From: JADKIH01 sp031417395
Lineage (GTDB): Bacteria; Bacteroidota; Bacteroidia; AKYH767-A; 2013-40CM-41-45
DNA: 64,000 nucleotides
Assembly: GCA_031417395.1 (NCBI GenBank)
Contig: JANOVM010000018.1
Location: forward strand, 62,001-126,000
Direction of reading: 5' to 3'
Every line of letters begins with the position of its first letter. Position 1 is the first letter of the stretch. Below, one piece after another: positions 61,359 through 64,000 of the stretch. The translations under genes were made by a program, and so were the position numbers. The notes under the pieces are model-generated. The model saw only the letters and a list, made by a program, of their open reading frames with translations, searched no databases and was not told the origin of the DNA.

Positions 61359-62324
61359 TTGAAAAATTCATCCCATATTAAAAAACTTGCTGTCAAAACC
61401 CTTGAAGTTGAGGCAGAAGCGATAAAAAATTTGAAAAAGAATATAAATGATGAATTCGTGAAGACTGTTCATTTTATTTCGGGAATAAAGGGAAGATTAG
61501 TAATAACGGGTATAGGAAAGAGCGCCATTATCGGACAAAAGATAGTTGCTACGATGAATTCAACAGGTACTCCCTCCATTTTTATGCATGCTTCTGATGC
61601 TATTCACGGTGATTTGGGAACAATTCAAAAGGATGATGCCGTTATTTGTATTTCAAAAAGTGGTGATACTCCGGAGATAAAGATTCTTATTCCATTGTTG
61701 AAGTCATTTGGAAATAAACTCATTGCCATCGTCGGAAATTTACAATCCTATCTTGCCCTGCACAGTGATTTTGTTTTAAACACCTTTGTTGCTCAAGAAG
61801 CCTGTCCCAATAACCTCGCTCCCACTTCAAGTACTACTGCCCAGCTTGCCATGGGTGATGCCTTGGCTGTATGTCTGCTTGACAACAAAGGATTCTCAAG
61901 TAAAGATTTTGCAAAGTATCATCCCGGCGGTGCTCTCGGAAAAAAGCTCTATCTTAAAGTGAAAGACATTTATCCGATGAATGCTTCACCAAAAGTTACC
62001 CCCGATGAAAACATAAAAAAAGTTATTGTTGAAATTTCCTCCAACAGGCTTGGAGCTGCTGCAGTTATTGACAAAGGGAAATTAATAGGAGTAATTACAG
62101 ATGGAGATATCCGACGGATGCTCCTAAAAAATAAATCCATTGAAGGAATCCTAGCAAAAGACATTATGAACACAAAACCCAAAACGGTACCAATGGAAAC
62201 GATGGCTGTTGCTGCGCTTGATTTAATGAAGACACACAATATTTCCCAGCTATTAATTACCAATAAAAAAAAATATTTAGGAATTGTGCACTTGCATGAT
62301 TTATTAAGAGAAGGGATTATGTAG
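61359..62324 (+). CDS. kdsD: Arabinose-5-phosphate isomerase (KdsD/KpsF/GutQ family)
   Basis: 321 residues beginning at a TTG. The SIS domain (about 30-190) shows RLVITGIGKSAIIG, ASDAIHGDLG, CISKSGDTPEIK and APTSSTTAQLAMGDALAV. Two C-terminal CBS domains (about 205-321) end in TNKKKYLGIVHLHDLLREG. It makes arabinose-5-phosphate for Kdo, the first core sugar of LPS. No ATG exists near the N-terminus, so the TTG is the sole option. In Bacteroidota it is commonly followed by tatC and lptB, as here. Confidence 0.93.
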   Translation: MKNSSHIKKLAVKTLEVEAEAIKNLKKNINDEFVKTVHFISGIKGRLVITGIGKSAIIGQKIVATMNSTGTPSIFMHASDAIHGDLGTIQKDDAVICISKSGDTPEIKILIPLLKSFGNKLIAIVGNLQSYLALHSDFVLNTFVAQEACPNNLAPTSSTTAQLAMGDALAVCLLDNKGFSSKDFAKYHPGGALGKKLYLKVKDIYPMNASPKVTPDENIKKVIVEISSNRLGAAAVIDKGKLIGVITDGDIRRMLLKNKSIEGILAKDIMNTKPKTVPMETMAVAALDLMKTHNISQLLITNKKKYLGIVHLHDLLREGIM

Positions 62325-62767
62325 TTGGCGATTTTTTAGAACAGGGACATTTTTTGTATTCTTAATTCTTTCAAAAAGTAAAAAATGATGTTTGGTAAGA
62401 TTTTTTAAAAATACTACCCACGAATTAATATTCCTTACCCAACATTATACCCGTTTCGTCAAATAGTATACTTTTAATTTGGATAATTAATCCTACATTT
62501 CCTGTCTTAAGTCAATTACTTTAATTATGGATAAGGAAATTTTTCAGATAACTTTAATTTTTCAAAGAATTAGTTTTAATCTAGAGTACATTTTTATCAA
62601 TTGTTTGGAAAACATGACATTACTCCCTGTTAAGGAAAATTTATACTTATTGAATAAAAATATTATGCGCCTCGATAAAGTAATCTGCTTGGGGCGACTG
62701 AAAGAAAAACAAATTTTTGGTATGAACTCCCCTCTTCGTAATTCCTTGCTGCATTGACGCTGGTGAA

Positions 62768-62813
62768 CTCCGCGGTAAAATTCTAACTATCTTATAGAAA
62801 TTTTACCGCGGAG
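62768..62813. repeat. Strong GC-rich hairpin upstream of tatC
   Basis: CTCCGCGGTAAAATT and its exact reverse complement (15 bp) enclose a 16-nt loop, of which CTA/TAG-type pairing can extend the stem across a one-base bulge. It contrasts sharply with the AT-rich surroundings. No T run on either side, so not a standard terminator. Confidence 0.85.
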
Positions 62814-62872
62814 GACACAACCCGAAAATCAAGGTCTAAGTATTTTTCTTCCTTCCGTTAATATTGTATTTC

Positions 62873-62880
62873 TATCTTTG
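62873..62880 (+). promoter_or_regulatory. Candidate -7 element of tatC
   Basis: TATCTTTG with 6 nt to the ATG at 62887. An in-frame TTG at 62878 overlaps the box itself, so it cannot be the translation start of this transcript. Confidence 0.55.
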
Positions 62881-62886
62881 CCCGGT

Positions 62887-63708
62887 ATGGGTTTATTTTC
62901 AAACAAATCGAATGTCGCCGGTGAAATGTCTTTCCTTGGCCACCTGGAAGCTTTACGATGGCACCTTTTCCGTTCTGCCATTGCAGTAGTAAGCTTTGCA
63001 CTAATACTTTTCTTTTTCAAAGAATTTTTATTTGATACCGTTTTGCTGGCACCCAAGCAGCCTGATTTTATTACGTACAGAATATTGTGTGCATGGGGAA
63101 ATAAATTAGGATTGGGAGAAGAACTTTGCGTTACCGTTATTCCATTTACATTGATAAGTACTGATCTGGCAGCACAATTTACTACACATATGTGGGTTGC
63201 TTTTATTGCCGGTGTTGTTCTTAGCTTTCCTTATATAATCTGGGAGTTGTGGAGATTTATTAAGCCTGCACTCTCAGTAAAAGAAAGAACTTTTGCCAGA
63301 GGGATAGTTTTTTACACTTCATTTCTTTTTTTACTGGGAATCTCATTCGGGTATTATATCATTACTCCAATGACGGTTAACTTTCTCGGTAGTTATCAAG
63401 TAAGTGAACAGGTAAAAAATACAATTACGCTCGATTCATTCATCGCTATGGTTACTACTATGACTTTAATTACCGGAATTGTATTTGAATTGCCCATAGT
63501 CGTTTATTTTCTAACTAAAATAGGTATACTTACTGCTACTTTCATGCGTACTTATAGGAGACATGCAGTAGTTGTAATTCTTATCTTGGCAGCTGTAATT
63601 ACTCCGAGTTCAGATGTAACAACTTTAATTATGGTGGCTATGCCTTTATATGTACTTTATGAAATAAGCATTCTTGTAAGTGCATATGTAATGAGAAAAG
63701 CAACCTAA
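62887..63708 (+). CDS. tatC: Sec-independent protein translocase TatC
   Basis: 273 residues, six membrane helices. TatC features are MSFLGHLEALRWHLFRS at the cytoplasmic N-terminus (the E/HL.ELR.R-like twin-arginine contact), SFPYIIWELWRFIKPALSVKERTFARG (helix 2-3 region with the conserved FxxPxL.xxE) and TPSSDVTTLIMVAMPLYVLYEI. It is the receptor of the Tat system for folded proteins. tatA/B are not in the window. lptB follows after 153 bp. Confidence 0.95.
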   Translation: MGLFSNKSNVAGEMSFLGHLEALRWHLFRSAIAVVSFALILFFFKEFLFDTVLLAPKQPDFITYRILCAWGNKLGLGEELCVTVIPFTLISTDLAAQFTTHMWVAFIAGVVLSFPYIIWELWRFIKPALSVKERTFARGIVFYTSFLFLLGISFGYYIITPMTVNFLGSYQVSEQVKNTITLDSFIAMVTTMTLITGIVFELPIVVYFLTKIGILTATFMRTYRRHAVVVILILAAVITPSSDVTTLIMVAMPLYVLYEISILVSAYVMRKAT

Positions 63709-63861
63709 GATTCACCGGCTCTCTATTTAGAAAAAAAACTATTGTTAAAACTTAAGAAGAATTTAAATGAACCATAAATTAAAAATAAATTGTATTTTCT
63801 TAGTACATATAAGTAACATTGTAGTTTGTATTTATAACTTGCCAAAAATTTTCTTTTTCCA

Positions 63862-64000
63862 ATGATGCTTCGCTCTGAAAATTTAATAAAACGATACAAG
63901 CAACGAACTGTTGTGGATAGAGTATCTATTGAGGTTTCTCAGGGAGAGATCGTTGGATTACTTGGACCAAACGGTGCGGGTAAAACAACATCCTTTTACA
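63862..64000 (+). CDS. lptB: LPS export ABC ATPase LptB, N-terminal part (runs off the window)
   Basis: 46 codons before the window ends: MMLRSENLIKRYKQRTVVD, RVSIEVSQGEIVGLLGPNGAGKTTS. The Walker A is intact and the start MLRSENLIKRYKxRxVVxxVSxxV is typical of LptB. LptB powers LPS transport by LptFG to the outer membrane. The position after kdsD and tatC supports the call. The ATP-binding core and C-terminus are outside the window. Confidence 0.88.
   Translation, partial: MMLRSENLIKRYKQRTVVDRVSIEVSQGEIVGLLGPNGAGKTTSFY

Larger units (their letters stand above)
62325..62886. other. 562-bp gene-poor gap between kdsD and tatC
   Basis: The longest gene-free stretch in the window. Contents: an imperfect 15-bp inverted repeat (62385-62399 with 62434-62448, 13 of 15 matching, 34-nt loop); a 76-codon open frame (62527-62757) with no protein-like features; a strong GC-rich hairpin (62768-62813); and the tatC promoter box. 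It might hide a small RNA, decayed gene or repeat remnant. Confidence 0.6.

Noticed and set aside
62527..62757. A 76-codon open frame in the kdsD-tatC gap
   Set aside because: No recognisable domain, no signal, unusual composition with many Ile/Leu/Asn, and no promoter-like box before it; most likely chance in AT-rich DNA.
1..64000. Mobile elements, prophage, defence islands or toxin-antitoxin genes
   Set aside because: No transposase, integrase, restriction, toxin-antitoxin or phage protein is visible; all long frames are conserved chromosomal genes in coherent order.

Overview
This is an ordinary-looking but very well preserved stretch of a Bacteroidota chromosome. It is AT-rich and densely coded, and it shows many hallmarks of the phylum. 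These include the LpxC-FabZ fusion, the ald-tsaE-ABC-lpxA-lpxC/fabZ-lpxD block, a PorX response regulator with a PglZ domain, a secreted M43 protease ending in a type IX secretion (T9SS) sorting domain, DUF1573 proteins, and promoters of the TTTG / TAnnTTTG type. Shine-Dalgarno sequences are largely absent. The genus cannot be fixed from sequence reading alone. MqnA (futalosine menaquinone route) and the T9SS point away from Bacteroides proper and toward an environmental Bacteroidia, Cytophagia or Chitinophagia lineage (inference). I see no rRNA, CRISPR array, insertion sequence, phage or conjugative gene, and no replication origin.

Layout. 1-6.2 kb (minus strand): alanine dehydrogenase (cut by the window edge), tRNA modification (tsaE), an orphan ABC ATPase, early lipid A and fatty acid genes (lpxA, lpxC-fabZ, lpxD) and an HD phosphohydrolase. 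6.3-19.3 kb (mostly plus): porX, three tandem DUF1573 genes, an aminotransferase, a GH171/DUF1343 enzyme (minus), a LolC/FtsX-type permease, cystathionine beta-synthase, a signal-less BtuF-like protein, a patatin-barrel protein, glutathione peroxidase and a small membrane protein. 19.3-33.7 kb (minus): the core expression superoperon. In transcription order it reads tRNA-Thr(TGT), tRNA-Tyr, tRNA-Gly, tRNA-Thr(GGT), tuf, tRNA-Trp, secE, nusG, rplK, rplA, rplJ, rplL, rpoB, rpoC, then a DUF3467 gene. 33.9-45.7 kb: gap, lipA, an outer-membrane protein, osmC, a 44-residue lipoprotein too small for routine calling, ung, a BamA/TamA-like barrel, hemE, an UMF1-type MFS transporter, a LutA-like protein, a glycosyltransferase and purB. 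45.9-53.4 kb (plus): a tetR-tolC-hlyD-RND efflux operon with mqnA fused translationally to its end. 53.4-64 kb: M43 protease, pseudouridine synthase, two lipoproteins (one a beta-propeller with a haem-like CX4CH motif), a retropepsin-like protease, mdh, recQ, kdsD, tatC and the start of lptB.

How the genes work together. Envelope biogenesis dominates: lipid A (lpxA/C/D, fabZ), Kdo (kdsD), LPS export (lptB), outer-membrane barrels, the efflux tripartite pump, and protein export through Sec (secE), Tat (tatC) and the T9SS (porX and its likely cargo). The second theme is gene expression (RNA polymerase, ribosomal proteins, NusG, EF-Tu, tRNAs, tRNA and rRNA modification).

No clearly new multi-gene system is visible. 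The most interesting items are regulatory or small-scale. The tetR promoter carries a textbook 28-bp inverted-repeat operator. Several genes have a TAnnTTTG box only 4-11 nt before the start codon, implying nearly leaderless mRNAs. A tiny lipoprotein has a 5' stem-loop. A 36-nt near-perfect inverted repeat of an ATTTGAAA unit sits between rplK and nusG. A 562-bp gene-free gap before tatC carries a strong GC-rich hairpin. The M43 protease has an altered HEXXHXXRXXH zinc motif.
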